A stretch of 8,117 nt of DNA from CBDCWA01 sp046048295 (GCA_046048295.1 JBJOGJ010000181.1:1-8117); one strand, 5' to 3'. Shown: positions 1 to 7,676, numbered from the stretch's first letter. Program-made: numbers and translations. Notes: a model not told the origin generated them from the letters alone.

Positions 1-215
1 CCGAGTTGGACTGTCGTCTGCAGGGGGACGAGGATTGCCGGCGGAAAATAGGGGGCCATGACAACGAGAAGCATGAGTCCGCCGGCCGTGCCGGTGACGA
101 ACGCAATGTAGGTGGTCGCAAAGGCAGCGAACGTCATGCCGGCGAAGAGCCAGCCCGACACGTCCGGCATGCCGAGAAAACCAGGCTCGAGCCCACCTGG
201 CCAAATGTCGAACAT
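1..215 (-). CDS. TauE/SafE family permease, copy B (N-terminal part, runs off the left edge)
   Basis: Only the first 71 residues are in the window; the gene continues leftward beyond base 1. It opens MFDIWPGGLEPGFLGMPDVS and runs through a hydrophobic segment containing VTGTAGGLM and FPPAILVPLQTTVQL. This is the glycine-rich first-helix pattern of the TauE/SafE (DUF81) membrane permeases, a family linked to export of sulfite or other sulfur-containing organic anions. The ATG at 213-215 is chosen because GGGGAGGA lies five bases upstream, and because an internal ATG at 168-170 has no comparable ribosome site. It follows the neighbouring permease at 255-1022 by 39 bases on the same strand, so the two are probably one operon. 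From the MPD motif onward the two proteins match at 35 of 57 positions by hand count, which indicates tandem duplication. The substrate cannot be told from the sequence. Confidence 0.85.
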   Translation of the reverse strand, partial: MFDIWPGGLEPGFLGMPDVSGWLFAGMTFAAFATTYIAFVTGTAGGLMLLVVMAPYFPPAILVPLQTTVQL

Positions 216-254
216 CGTCTTCCTCCCCGTCGGTGCAGGCCTTCGATACCTGCT

Positions 255-1022
255 TCAAAACCAGCCGCTGCTGGCGGCCGCCACCCATAGAAGTCTGAGC
301 GCCATGACCGTCATCAGCACCTTGAACAGCGTCCTGAACCACTCCTCGCGCATGGCGTTGAGCGCGAAGCCGCCAATGTAGTTTCCAAGCACGCCACCGG
401 CGACCATGGCGACTATCAAGGGCGCATACGTAGCGATCGCGACGCCAAGCATGAAGAAGGCGACAACCTTCATGATGTGCGTGGTCGACATGCAGGCCGC
501 GAGGGTCGCGGCGTGGTTGCGACGGTCGGGACTGGCGGCAGCCACGAACGGCGCGACGAGCGTGCCGGTGGCGCTGACGAACATGCCGAGGAACGTCGCG
601 AGAAAACCAAGCGTGGCGAAGCGGCCGCGCTCGGGCCCGAAACGCCCGATGTCCGGCATCCAGGTCACGAACACAATGAATGCACCGAGGAACCCCTGCA
701 GCACGGCGGTCGGCAGGCTGACGAAGATCTGGGCACCGATGGCTGCGCCGACCGCCGAGCCGATGATGAACGGCAGCATGAGTGGATAGAGCACGTATCG
801 GCGCATCATGATGACCCGGCTGCCGCCAGTGCCGAGCTGGACGAGCGTGTGCATTGGGATCAGCAGCGCCGGCGGGAACACCATCGCAAGGATCGCCAGC
901 ATCATGAGGCCACCAGCGGTGCCGGTCACGATGCCAATGAACGAGGTCGCGAAAGCCGCGGTGACGAGTCCGCCGAACAGCGCAGGAGAAATGTCGGGCA
1001 TGCCGAGAAAGCTGGGGTCCAA
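255..1022 (-). CDS. TauE/SafE family membrane permease, copy A
   Basis: A polytopic inner-membrane protein of about 255 residues, the normal size for TauE/SafE (DUF81) permeases, which are thought to export sulfite or related anions. Hydrophobic helices fill nearly the whole length. The first repeat carries VTGTAGGLMMLAILAMVFPP, and the second half carries GFLATFLGMFVSATGTLVAP, the internal-duplication pattern of the family. The stop is at 255-257. The start is uncertain. An ATG at 999-1001 (MPDISPALF) is possible, but the paralogue at 1-215 reads LEPGFLGMPD where this gene reads LDPSFLGMPD, so translation probably begins further upstream. A TTG at 1020-1022 has AGGAG ten bases before it and is preferred. 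An open frame extends to 1172, but those residues are Arg/Pro-rich and unlike the family. First gene of a leftward pair, divergent from groESL. Substrate unknown. Confidence 0.85.
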   Translation of the reverse strand: MDPSFLGMPDISPALFGGLVTAAFATSFIGIVTGTAGGLMMLAILAMVFPPALLIPMHTLVQLGTGGSRVIMMRRYVLYPLMLPFIIGSAVGAAIGAQIFVSLPTAVLQGFLGAFIVFVTWMPDIGRFGPERGRFATLGFLATFLGMFVSATGTLVAPFVAAASPDRRNHAATLAACMSTTHIMKVVAFFMLGVAIATYAPLIVAMVAGGVLGNYIGGFALNAMREEWFRTLFKVLMTVMALRLLWVAAASSGWF

Positions 1023-1290
1023 GGCAGGACGGCTCCTATGGCCGCGCATTCGATGCCAGGCAGACCATGATCGAGCACGAACTGGTCCGGATCGTGCATC
1101 CAGGGGCTGGCCCGGGATGGCGTCGGCTGGCCCGGAACGGCGTCCGTCATGGATACCGTCCGGTGCTGTCACGATGCGCGCGGGGTGCAGGCGATCAGGT
1201 CACATGGCCCCAATCGCCGGCAAAATGCAAGCCCGAGAAGCGCCGCACCATAGTTGCAGCACCAATGAGGAGACAGTTAAACCCAAACCC
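1023..1290. other. Intergenic stretch with no recognised gene
   Basis: This is the left part of the 433-base gap between the divergent permease and groES genes. It must contain the promoter for the leftward permease pair, but I see no convincing -35/-10 on that strand. Open frames cross it on both strands, but they carry no recognisable protein and no convincing ribosome site. The recognisable control elements of groESL lie further right, at 1301-1405. Confidence 0.5.
1033..1037 (-). promoter_or_regulatory. Ribosome binding site supporting a TTG start of permease copy A
   Basis: On the minus strand this reads AGGAG, ten bases before the TTG at 1020-1022. The alternative ATG codons at 1047-1049 and 999-1001 have no comparable site, so this motif decides the proposed start. 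It is an inference from spacing and from the match to the paralogue's N-terminus. Confidence 0.45.
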
Positions 1291-1300
1291 TTGCAGCGTC

Positions 1301-1329
1301 TTGACAAACGGCAAAGCCAAAGCTAGATG
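1301..1329 (+). promoter_or_regulatory. Probable groESL promoter
   Basis: A perfect TTGACA (-35) at 1301-1306 is followed after 17 bases by TAGATG (1324-1329), a weak match to the -10 box. Transcription would then begin around 1335-1338, just before the CIRCE element at 1341-1367. That is the usual geometry for HrcA repression at the transcript start. The preceding C gives CTTGACA, so a heat-shock sigma factor could also use the -35; the sequence alone does not separate the two possibilities. Confidence 0.6.
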
Positions 1330-1340
1330 CCTCAGCACTG

Positions 1341-1367
1341 TTAGCACTCTAGGTTGGCGAGTGCCAG
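1341..1367 (+). promoter_or_regulatory. CIRCE operator (HrcA binding site) of groESL
   Basis: The left arm TTAGCACTC (1341-1349) is a perfect CIRCE half site. A nine-base spacer follows, then the right arm GAGTGCCAG (1359-1367), which matches the consensus GAGTGCTAA at seven of nine positions. HrcA binds this inverted repeat and represses chaperonin transcription under non-stress conditions. Its position about 90 bases before groES and just after the proposed promoter fits this role. The hrcA gene is not in the window. Confidence 0.92.
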
Positions 1368-1371
1368 CATG

Positions 1372-1405
1372 GCGTTCCGCTAGAACATTATAGCGTTCCG
1401 CCAGA
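1372..1405 (+). repeat. Direct repeat with 21-bp period in the groES leader
   Basis: GCGTTCCGCTAGA at 1372-1384 recurs as GCGTTCCGCCAGA at 1393-1405, with 12 of 13 bases identical and starts 21 bases apart, two helical turns. It lies between the CIRCE element and the groES ribosome site, inside the expected untranslated leader. The function is unknown; chance or a second regulator site are both possible. Confidence 0.55.
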
Positions 1406-1455
1406 TAGAGAGCCCATTCCCATCAGCCAATAGCCCCATCCGGAGCAGAAGATCC

Positions 1456-1743
1456 ATGAAATTCCGTCCTCTTCACGACCGTGTCGTCGTCAAGCGCGTC
1501 GATAGCGAGACCAAGACCGCCGGCGGCATCATCATCCCCGACACCGCCGCCGAGAAGCCGCAGCAGGGCGAAGTCGTCGCCGTCGGCCCGGGCGCCCGCG
1601 ACGACAACGGCGCCATCGTCCCGCTCGACCTGAAGGCCGGCGACCGCGTGCTGTTCGGCAAGTGGTCTGGCACCGAGGTCAAGATCGACGGTCAGGAACT
1701 CCTGATCATGAAGGAAAGCGACATCATGGGCGTGTTGAGCTGA
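1456..1743 (+). CDS. groES: Co-chaperonin GroES (Hsp10)
   Basis: GroES forms the seven-subunit lid that caps GroEL and closes the folding chamber in the cytoplasm. The 95-residue product has the usual family length. It opens with MKFRPLHDRVVVKR, carries the mobile-loop region KTAGGIIIPDTAAEKP (about residues 20-36) that contacts GroEL, then EVVAVGPGARD. It ends with VLFGKWSGTEV and LLIMKESDIMGVL, typical of alphaproteobacterial GroES. GGAG at 1442-1445 lies ten bases before the ATG. It is the first gene of the groES-groEL operon, with 50 bases before groEL. Control is expected through the CIRCE element and promoter upstream. The sequence looks intact and ordinary. Confidence 0.98.
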   Translation: MKFRPLHDRVVVKRVDSETKTAGGIIIPDTAAEKPQQGEVVAVGPGARDDNGAIVPLDLKAGDRVLFGKWSGTEVKIDGQELLIMKESDIMGVLS

Positions 1744-1793
1744 CACGCCGCATTCCGAAAGCCAATCCCCCAAATCCGAGGAGTTGAACTCAA

Positions 1794-3440
<1,647 letters not shown>

Positions 3441-3474
3441 GCCCCTGCCGGCTCACAAGCCCTACAGAATGCAG

Positions 3475-3504
3475 AAGGCCGCCGGTGCGAACCGGCGGCC
3501 TTTT
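3475..3504 (+). terminator. Rho-independent terminator of groESL
   Basis: A perfect 12-bp stem (AAGGCCGCCGGT pairing with ACCGGCGGCCTT) encloses a GCGA loop and is followed by a short T run (3501-3504). It lies 34 bases after the groEL stop and 24 bases after the stop of the convergent gene at 3529-3828. The stem begins with AA, giving TT on the other strand, so it could also stop leftward transcription, with a weaker U tract. Confidence 0.92.
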
Positions 3505-3528
3505 CCATGGCTTTGTCAGTCATGGTTA

Positions 3529-3828
3529 TCAGCGGTAGCAGGCCTGCGTCAGGTTCCAGCCGGTAACGCGGCAAATCTCGCGGCCGGAGCGGGTGTATGT
3601 GCACTTGCGGATGGGACGGCGCACGTAGTCGCAATAGGCCCCGCCGGGGATGAAGCCGGTGTAGCCCTTGACGCCGCGCGGCACGACGAAATCCTTTTCG
3701 ACGAAGCTGTCCCCGCCACCACGGCGACCACGGGCATCGGCATCGTCGGCGGTGACGAACGGGACGATGGTTGCGACGGCCAGCGCTGCGAGGATGGCGT
3801 TGCGGGTGATCTTGGTGGTGCTGGTCAT
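3529..3828 (-). CDS. Small secreted four-cysteine protein of unknown function
   Basis: I do not recognise a named family. The 99-residue product begins with a positively charged stretch (MTSTTKITRN) and a hydrophobic core (AILAALAVATIVPFV). A likely signal-peptidase site follows, AxA at residues 30-32 (ADA), so it is probably exported to the periplasm or beyond. The mature part, about 67 residues, starts with a basic glycine-rich RGRRGGGD segment. It contains four cysteines at 66, 76, 86 and 97, spaced 10, 10 and 11 apart, each in a short aromatic or basic context (YCDY, KCTY, ICRV, ACYR). Two disulfides are plausible after export. AGGAG lies six bases before the ATG. The gene is convergent with groEL, shares its terminator region, and is divergent from the permease at 4069. 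Intact start, ribosome site and signal peptide make a real gene likely; its role is unknown. Confidence 0.82.
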   Translation of the reverse strand: MTSTTKITRNAILAALAVATIVPFVTADDADARGRRGGGDSFVEKDFVVPRGVKGYTGFIPGGAYCDYVRRPIRKCTYTRSGREICRVTGWNLTQACYR

Positions 3829-3966
3829 TGTCGTCTCCTGTGGTGTCAGTCACTGTTCCTGGCGTTGCCGCCGCGATCTCCATGACCCGATACTGCAGGC
3901 TGGCCGAACTGGCTGCTGTTCCCGATGATACAGGCAACAAAACACTTTCGCTCGGCCAGCTTTGCC

Positions 3967-3978
3967 ATGCGGCCGCAT
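3967..3978. repeat. 12-bp perfect palindrome between divergent genes
   Basis: ATGCGGCCGCAT is its own reverse complement and lies in the 240-base gap between the divergent secreted-protein and permease genes. It could be a dimeric regulator site, but in GC-rich DNA a single such palindrome may be chance. Confidence 0.3.
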
Positions 3979-4024
3979 CGAAGCTGGTCTCTTGCGCCGG
4001 GGCGGACTACAAAGACCCGAATCC

Positions 4025-4037
4025 GGAACCTCGTTCC
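4025..4037. repeat. Short inverted repeat before the EamA permease
   Basis: GGAAC and GTTCC flank a three-base CTC spacer, 31 bases before the permease ATG and just before its ribosome site. It could be an operator or a small RNA hairpin in the leader. The arms are only five bases, so support is weak. Confidence 0.3.
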
Positions 4038-4068
4038 CAAGATCACAACGCACCCAGGAGGAACGTGA

Positions 4069-5103
4069 ATGCTCGGCGCGCTCTTTGCCCTACTGTCGGC
4101 TGCCGCTTTCGGGCTCAACAACGCCTACGCACGGCGCGGCATGATCACGGCGAGCGTGCTGCAGGCGATGATCATCACGGTACCGATCGGCGTGCCGCTG
4201 GTCTTCATCCTGGCGCTGGTCTTCGGCCAGCTGGGCGGGCTCTTCCTGCTGCCGGCCTGGACCATATTCTGGTTCGCACTCGCCGGCGTCGTTCACATGG
4301 TCTGGGGCCGCTACTGCAACTACCGGGCGACATCCGCGGTCGGCGCGAACCTGACGGGACCGTTCATGCAGGGCGAGCTGATCGTTTCGCTGGTCCTCGC
4401 CTTCTGGATACTGAACGAGTACCTGACGCCGCTCAGGGTGATCGGGATAGTCCTCATTTTCCTGGCGCCGATGCTGCTGGTCGAGAACAAGCCCAAGCCA
4501 GCGCCTGCACAAAACAAGTCGGCGGGCGCGGCCGATGCGACGGCCGAGCCAGCCCCCAGCGCACCGGTGAAGTGGCAGCCCAAGTACACCGAGGGCTTCC
4601 TGTTCGCCTCGCTCGCCGCACTCGCCTACGGTCTCAGCAACGTGCTGGTGCGTCTGGGACTGGTCTCAGCGCAAGAGGCCGGCGTCACCAACATAAGCCT
4701 CGTCGGCATACTCATTTCCTATGCCGCCGCCGCGGTCGTTGTGGTTGCCTTGATTACCGCACTCGGCCAGCTTCGCCACGCAATCTCGACGCCGCCGACC
4801 GCCGTGAATTCATTTGTTTTCGCGGGGCTTCTCGTCGGCTTGTCGCAGGTCTTCAGGTACGTCGCGTTCTCGATAGCGCCGGTCACGGTCGTAGCGCCGC
4901 TGTTGCGCCTCGCCTCGCTCTTCAAGGTGCTGTTCTCGACGCTTATCAACCGGGAGCACGAGGTATTCAACGGCAGGGTCATCATGGTCACGGCGATCTC
5001 GCTCGTCGGCGCGCTCTGTCTGTCGATCAGTGCCGAGATGGTTATCGCCAACGTGCCGATGCCGGACTGGCTGGTCGAGATCGCGCGCTGGCGCTGGCCC
5101 TGA
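4069..5103 (+). CDS. EamA/DMT superfamily permease (two-domain)
   Basis: A polytopic inner-membrane transporter of the drug/metabolite family, 344 residues with about ten hydrophobic helices in two homologous EamA halves. Half one (about residues 1-138) contains RYCNYRATSAVGANLTGP followed by ILNEYLTPLRVIGIVLI, the family pattern of a late-helix acidic residue before the final helix. Half two (about 175-325) repeats it with RYVAFSIAPVTVVAPL and INREHEVFNGRVIM. A hydrophilic Ala/Pro/Lys-rich linker (about 139-172) joins them and is somewhat longer than usual. AGGAGG lies seven bases before the ATG, a strong start. The substrate is not deducible; relatives move amino acids, nucleotides or drugs. 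It is a single gene, divergent from the small secreted protein, and ends only 15 bases from the convergent phosphatase gene, with no obvious terminator in that gap. Confidence 0.92.
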   Translation: MLGALFALLSAAAFGLNNAYARRGMITASVLQAMIITVPIGVPLVFILALVFGQLGGLFLLPAWTIFWFALAGVVHMVWGRYCNYRATSAVGANLTGPFMQGELIVSLVLAFWILNEYLTPLRVIGIVLIFLAPMLLVENKPKPAPAQNKSAGAADATAEPAPSAPVKWQPKYTEGFLFASLAALAYGLSNVLVRLGLVSAQEAGVTNISLVGILISYAAAAVVVVALITALGQLRHAISTPPTAVNSFVFAGLLVGLSQVFRYVAFSIAPVTVVAPLLRLASLFKVLFSTLINREHEVFNGRVIMVTAISLVGALCLSISAEMVIANVPMPDWLVEIARWRWP

Positions 5104-5118
5104 TCGCTCACACGCCTG

Positions 5119-6282
5119 TCAATTGGCTGGCCTGACGGGCGGGTGCCCGAACGGCCGGCGGCGCTGCGTATAGGTCTGGAGCGCTGGAACCGAGACGGTT
5201 TCGCGTTCCGGCCAGCGCAACGCGGTCAACGCTCCGCCGAAGCAGCAGCCTGTATCGACGCAGAGCGTGTTGTTGACCCAGCCCGTGTCGGGCAGCGGCG
5301 TGTGGCCATAGACGACCGCCGCATCGCCACCATAGCCGGCCGCCCAGTGATAGCGCACCGGCAGTCCCGCCTCGTCCTTCTCGCCCGACGTATCGCCGTA
5401 CAGACAGAAGCGGCGCACACGCTTCGAGAAGCGGCCGATGTACTCTTCCTTTATGCCGGCGTGAGCGACGAGCAACCGTCCGCCGTCACACCAGAAGTAG
5501 ACGTCCAGGCCGCCAATAAACGCGCGCACCCTGTCATGGAATGCGTCGGACTCCTGGCGCATCTGGCTGGCACTGAGCTCGAGGCCATGATTGAGCTTGA
5601 CGTCGGCGCCATTGAGCCAGCGCAGGAACTTTGTGTCGTGGTTGCCAGGGACGCAGAAGCCGGCGCCTTGAGCAACGGCAGCCATGGCAATCCGGAGCAC
5701 ATCCGGCGTACGCGGACCGCGATCCACGAGATCGCCGACAAACATCAGCCGGCGTCCCGGCGGCGGCGACAGGACGACGTCGCGATCAGGACCGCTGCCC
5801 CAGGAAACGCCGTAGCCGAGCTTGCCGAGCAATGTCTCCAGCTCGTCGCAGCAGCCGTGCACATCGCCGATGATGTCGAAGGCTCCCTGAACGTCACGAT
5901 GATCGCCCTGCACCTTGTGCAGCGCGATCTCGACCTCCTCCGCTGCCGCTTCCCGCGGCACTTCGAACACCGACTTGAACCTGTGCTGCTTGTCACCGTG
6001 CGAAGGCGCGGCACCATCCGCCAGATGATGCGACAGGTCGATGGCATAGGCGGCGGCATATTGGCGCTTGGCGCACTTCAACGCATCGGCCTGCGGCACG
6101 CCGCCCGCTGCACCCGCCTCGACGACGACGGCAAGATGGCGGTCCCGAAGCTGCCGCCGGAGGGCGTCGACCGTATCGACACGCGCGCCCGGGCCGAAGT
6201 GGCGATGAACAAATGCCTCGAGCGCCTGATGCTGCGCGCCCTTCACCACGACGAGGCAGAACTCCGGCAGCTCTATTTTCAT
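5119..6282 (-). CDS. Pnkp-like metallophosphatase with a degenerate kinase domain and no ligase domain
   Basis: A 387-residue cytoplasmic protein of the calcineurin-like phosphoesterase family, closest in pattern to the central phosphatase of bacterial Pnkp (RNA end repair) and to PrpE-type enzymes. Residues 135 onward hold the full metal site: GDVHG (Asp140, His142), GDLVDRG (Asp184, Arg188), GNHD (Asn214, His215), VAHAG (His274), YGHTP (His327) and VDTGC (Asp343). Residues 1-134 align with the Pnkp kinase (MKIELPEF, LVVVKG, VHRHF), but the P-loop reads GAQHQALEAF where kinases have GxxGxGKST, so ATP binding is probably lost. The domain is also about 47 residues short. The protein ends at the phosphatase-ligase boundary; full Pnkp is about 850 residues or more. 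The ATG at 6280-6282 overlaps the glcF stop (ATGA), which suggests coupled translation. An upstream ATG at 6333 is rejected because the Pnkp alignment begins at MKIELP. Substrate unknown. Confidence 0.88.
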   Translation of the reverse strand: MKIELPEFCLVVVKGAQHQALEAFVHRHFGPGARVDTVDALRRQLRDRHLAVVVEAGAAGGVPQADALKCAKRQYAAAYAIDLSHHLADGAAPSHGDKQHRFKSVFEVPREAAAEEVEIALHKVQGDHRDVQGAFDIIGDVHGCCDELETLLGKLGYGVSWGSGPDRDVVLSPPPGRRLMFVGDLVDRGPRTPDVLRIAMAAVAQGAGFCVPGNHDTKFLRWLNGADVKLNHGLELSASQMRQESDAFHDRVRAFIGGLDVYFWCDGGRLLVAHAGIKEEYIGRFSKRVRRFCLYGDTSGEKDEAGLPVRYHWAAGYGGDAAVVYGHTPLPDTGWVNNTLCVDTGCCFGGALTALRWPERETVSVPALQTYTQRRRPFGHPPVRPAN

Positions 6283-7676
6283 TGCGGCGGCAATTCCCGT
6301 TCCTTGACCTTGAACTTCTGGTCGATTGCCCATTTCGCTACAGGCGGCGGTCCCGGCACCTCGTTACTGTAGGCCTCGATACCGGAAAGTCCAACCGGGA
6401 CGGGACCGCCGTACGCCCAGTCGAGCAATTCGACGGTGTGGGCAATCGGGATGTCGGTGCCAGCAGCGATCTGGGTCATGCAGCCGATGTTGCCGCAGGC
6501 GATGATGTCGGGCCGCTGAGCCTCGATGTTGGCGACCTTGCGGTCGCGCAACTCGGTGGCGAGTTCCGGCTGAAGGATGTTGTAGGTTCCGGCCGAGCCG
6601 CAGCAGATATGCGATTCCGGAATGTCGACAACGGTGAACCCGGCGGTACTCAGCAGCGCCCGCGGCTCGTCGACGATGCGCTGGCCGTGACGGAGCGAAC
6701 AGGCGTCATGGTAGGCGACGCGGATCGACGACCAGCGCCGCGGCGGGCCCGGATCGACCTCGGCCAGGAATTCGGAGATGTCCCTGGCCTTCGACGAAAC
6801 AACCTCAGCCTTGGTTCGATATTCCGGATCGTTGCGAAACATATGGCCGTAGTCCTTCACGACCGTGCCGCAGCCCGATGCATTGACAATGATCGCGTCG
6901 ACCGGCCCGCGCGAGATGAGCCGCGACCAGGCGTCGATGTTGCGCCTGGCAAATTGGTGAGCGTCTGCCTCGCGGCCCATATGCTGGACGAGGGCGCCGC
7001 AACAACCGGCACCGCCCGCGACCTCGACGTCGTAGCCCGAGCGCGCCAGCAGGCGGATCGTGGAATCGTTGATCTCCGGGCGCAACACCTGTTGCACGCA
7101 GCCGGCAAGGAGGATGACGCGGCCGCGCCGCGCGCCGCTGGTGGCAGCCGTGCCGGCGCCGGAATACTTCGCCGTGCCGAGCTTGCGCGGCGCCAACGCC
7201 AGCATCGCAGCCGCCTCCTTCAAACCGAGCCGCCGCACGAAAGCAGCGAACGGCCGCGCGATGGCTGCCGCCCGCAGAGCCCATCGCGTGCGACGGGGAA
7301 ACGGCAGCACGGCGGCAAGGGCGCGACGCACCATACGCGGCACGGGCGATCGCGGTCGGGTTTCCTCGATATGGGTACGCGCGATGTCGACGAGGTGCAT
7401 GTAGTCGACGCCGCCGGGGCACGTGCTCATGCATGAGAGGCAGGAGAGGCACCTGTCAATGTGCTGGCTGGTCTCGACATGCGCCGGCCCTGCCCCCTCG
7501 AGCATGTCCTTGATCAGATAGATGCGCCCGCGCGGGGAATCCCGCTCGTCTCCCAACAGCAGGTAGGTCGGGCACGTCGCGGTACAAAGACCGCAGTGTA
7601 CGCAGCGCCGCAGGATGGCATCCGCCTCGGCGATCCTGGGGTCTTCAAGCTGCTTCTTCGTGAAGTTCGTTTGCAT
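6279..7676 (-). CDS. glcF: Glycolate oxidase iron-sulfur subunit GlcF
   Basis: GlcF passes electrons from the GlcD/GlcE flavin subunits during oxidation of glycolate to glyoxylate, probably at the inner face of the membrane. The 465-residue product has two N-terminal [4Fe-4S] motifs: CVHCGLCTATCP (Cys25, 28, 31, 35) and CLSCLSCMSTCP (Cys76, 79, 82, 86). Two cysteine-rich CCG domains follow, with GAGCCGALVQHMG (about 223-235), Cys269, YHDACSLRHG (about 322-331), HICCGSAGTYN (about 356-366) and CGNIGC (394-399). The match is along the full length of the family. The last 35 residues, after LLDWAYGGP, are extra compared with the roughly 405-residue E. coli protein. GGAG lies ten bases before the ATG. 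It lies 56 bases after glcE and overlaps the phosphatase start by four bases. Lactate or other 2-hydroxyacid oxidase subunits are related, but glcE next door favours glycolate. Confidence 0.93.
   Translation of the reverse strand: MQTNFTKKQLEDPRIAEADAILRRCVHCGLCTATCPTYLLLGDERDSPRGRIYLIKDMLEGAGPAHVETSQHIDRCLSCLSCMSTCPGGVDYMHLVDIARTHIEETRPRSPVPRMVRRALAAVLPFPRRTRWALRAAAIARPFAAFVRRLGLKEAAAMLALAPRKLGTAKYSGAGTAATSGARRGRVILLAGCVQQVLRPEINDSTIRLLARSGYDVEVAGGAGCCGALVQHMGREADAHQFARRNIDAWSRLISRGPVDAIIVNASGCGTVVKDYGHMFRNDPEYRTKAEVVSSKARDISEFLAEVDPGPPRRWSSIRVAYHDACSLRHGQRIVDEPRALLSTAGFTVVDIPESHICCGSAGTYNILQPELATELRDRKVANIEAQRPDIIACGNIGCMTQIAAGTDIPIAHTVELLDWAYGGPVPVGLSGIEAYSNEVPGPPPVAKWAIDQKFKVKERELPPQ

Noticed and set aside
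1023..1172. N-terminal extension of permease copy A to an ATG at 1172
   Set aside because: The added residues are Arg/Pro-rich, unlike a TauE/SafE N-terminus and absent from the paralogue; there is no ribosome site at the far ATG.
5104..5118. A terminator between the convergent EamA and phosphatase genes
   Set aside because: The gap is 15 bases with no stem and T run; a small GGGC/GCCC hairpin nearby (about 5137-5149) lies inside the phosphatase gene and has no T tract.
3828..5135. A long plus-strand open frame of 435 residues over the EamA gene
   Set aside because: It is out of frame with the clear ten-helix permease, which has a strong AGGAGG start; the translation is Arg-rich and not membrane-like.
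6283..6333. Upstream ATG at 6333 for the phosphatase
   Set aside because: The Pnkp-type N-terminus begins at MKIELPEF, and ATG 6282 makes the classic ATGA overlap with glcF.
5143..7436. Two overlapping plus-strand open frames of about 400 residues opposite the phosphatase and glcF
   Set aside because: Both are antisense to genes with complete catalytic and iron-sulfur motifs; their Arg/Ala-rich translations show no domain.
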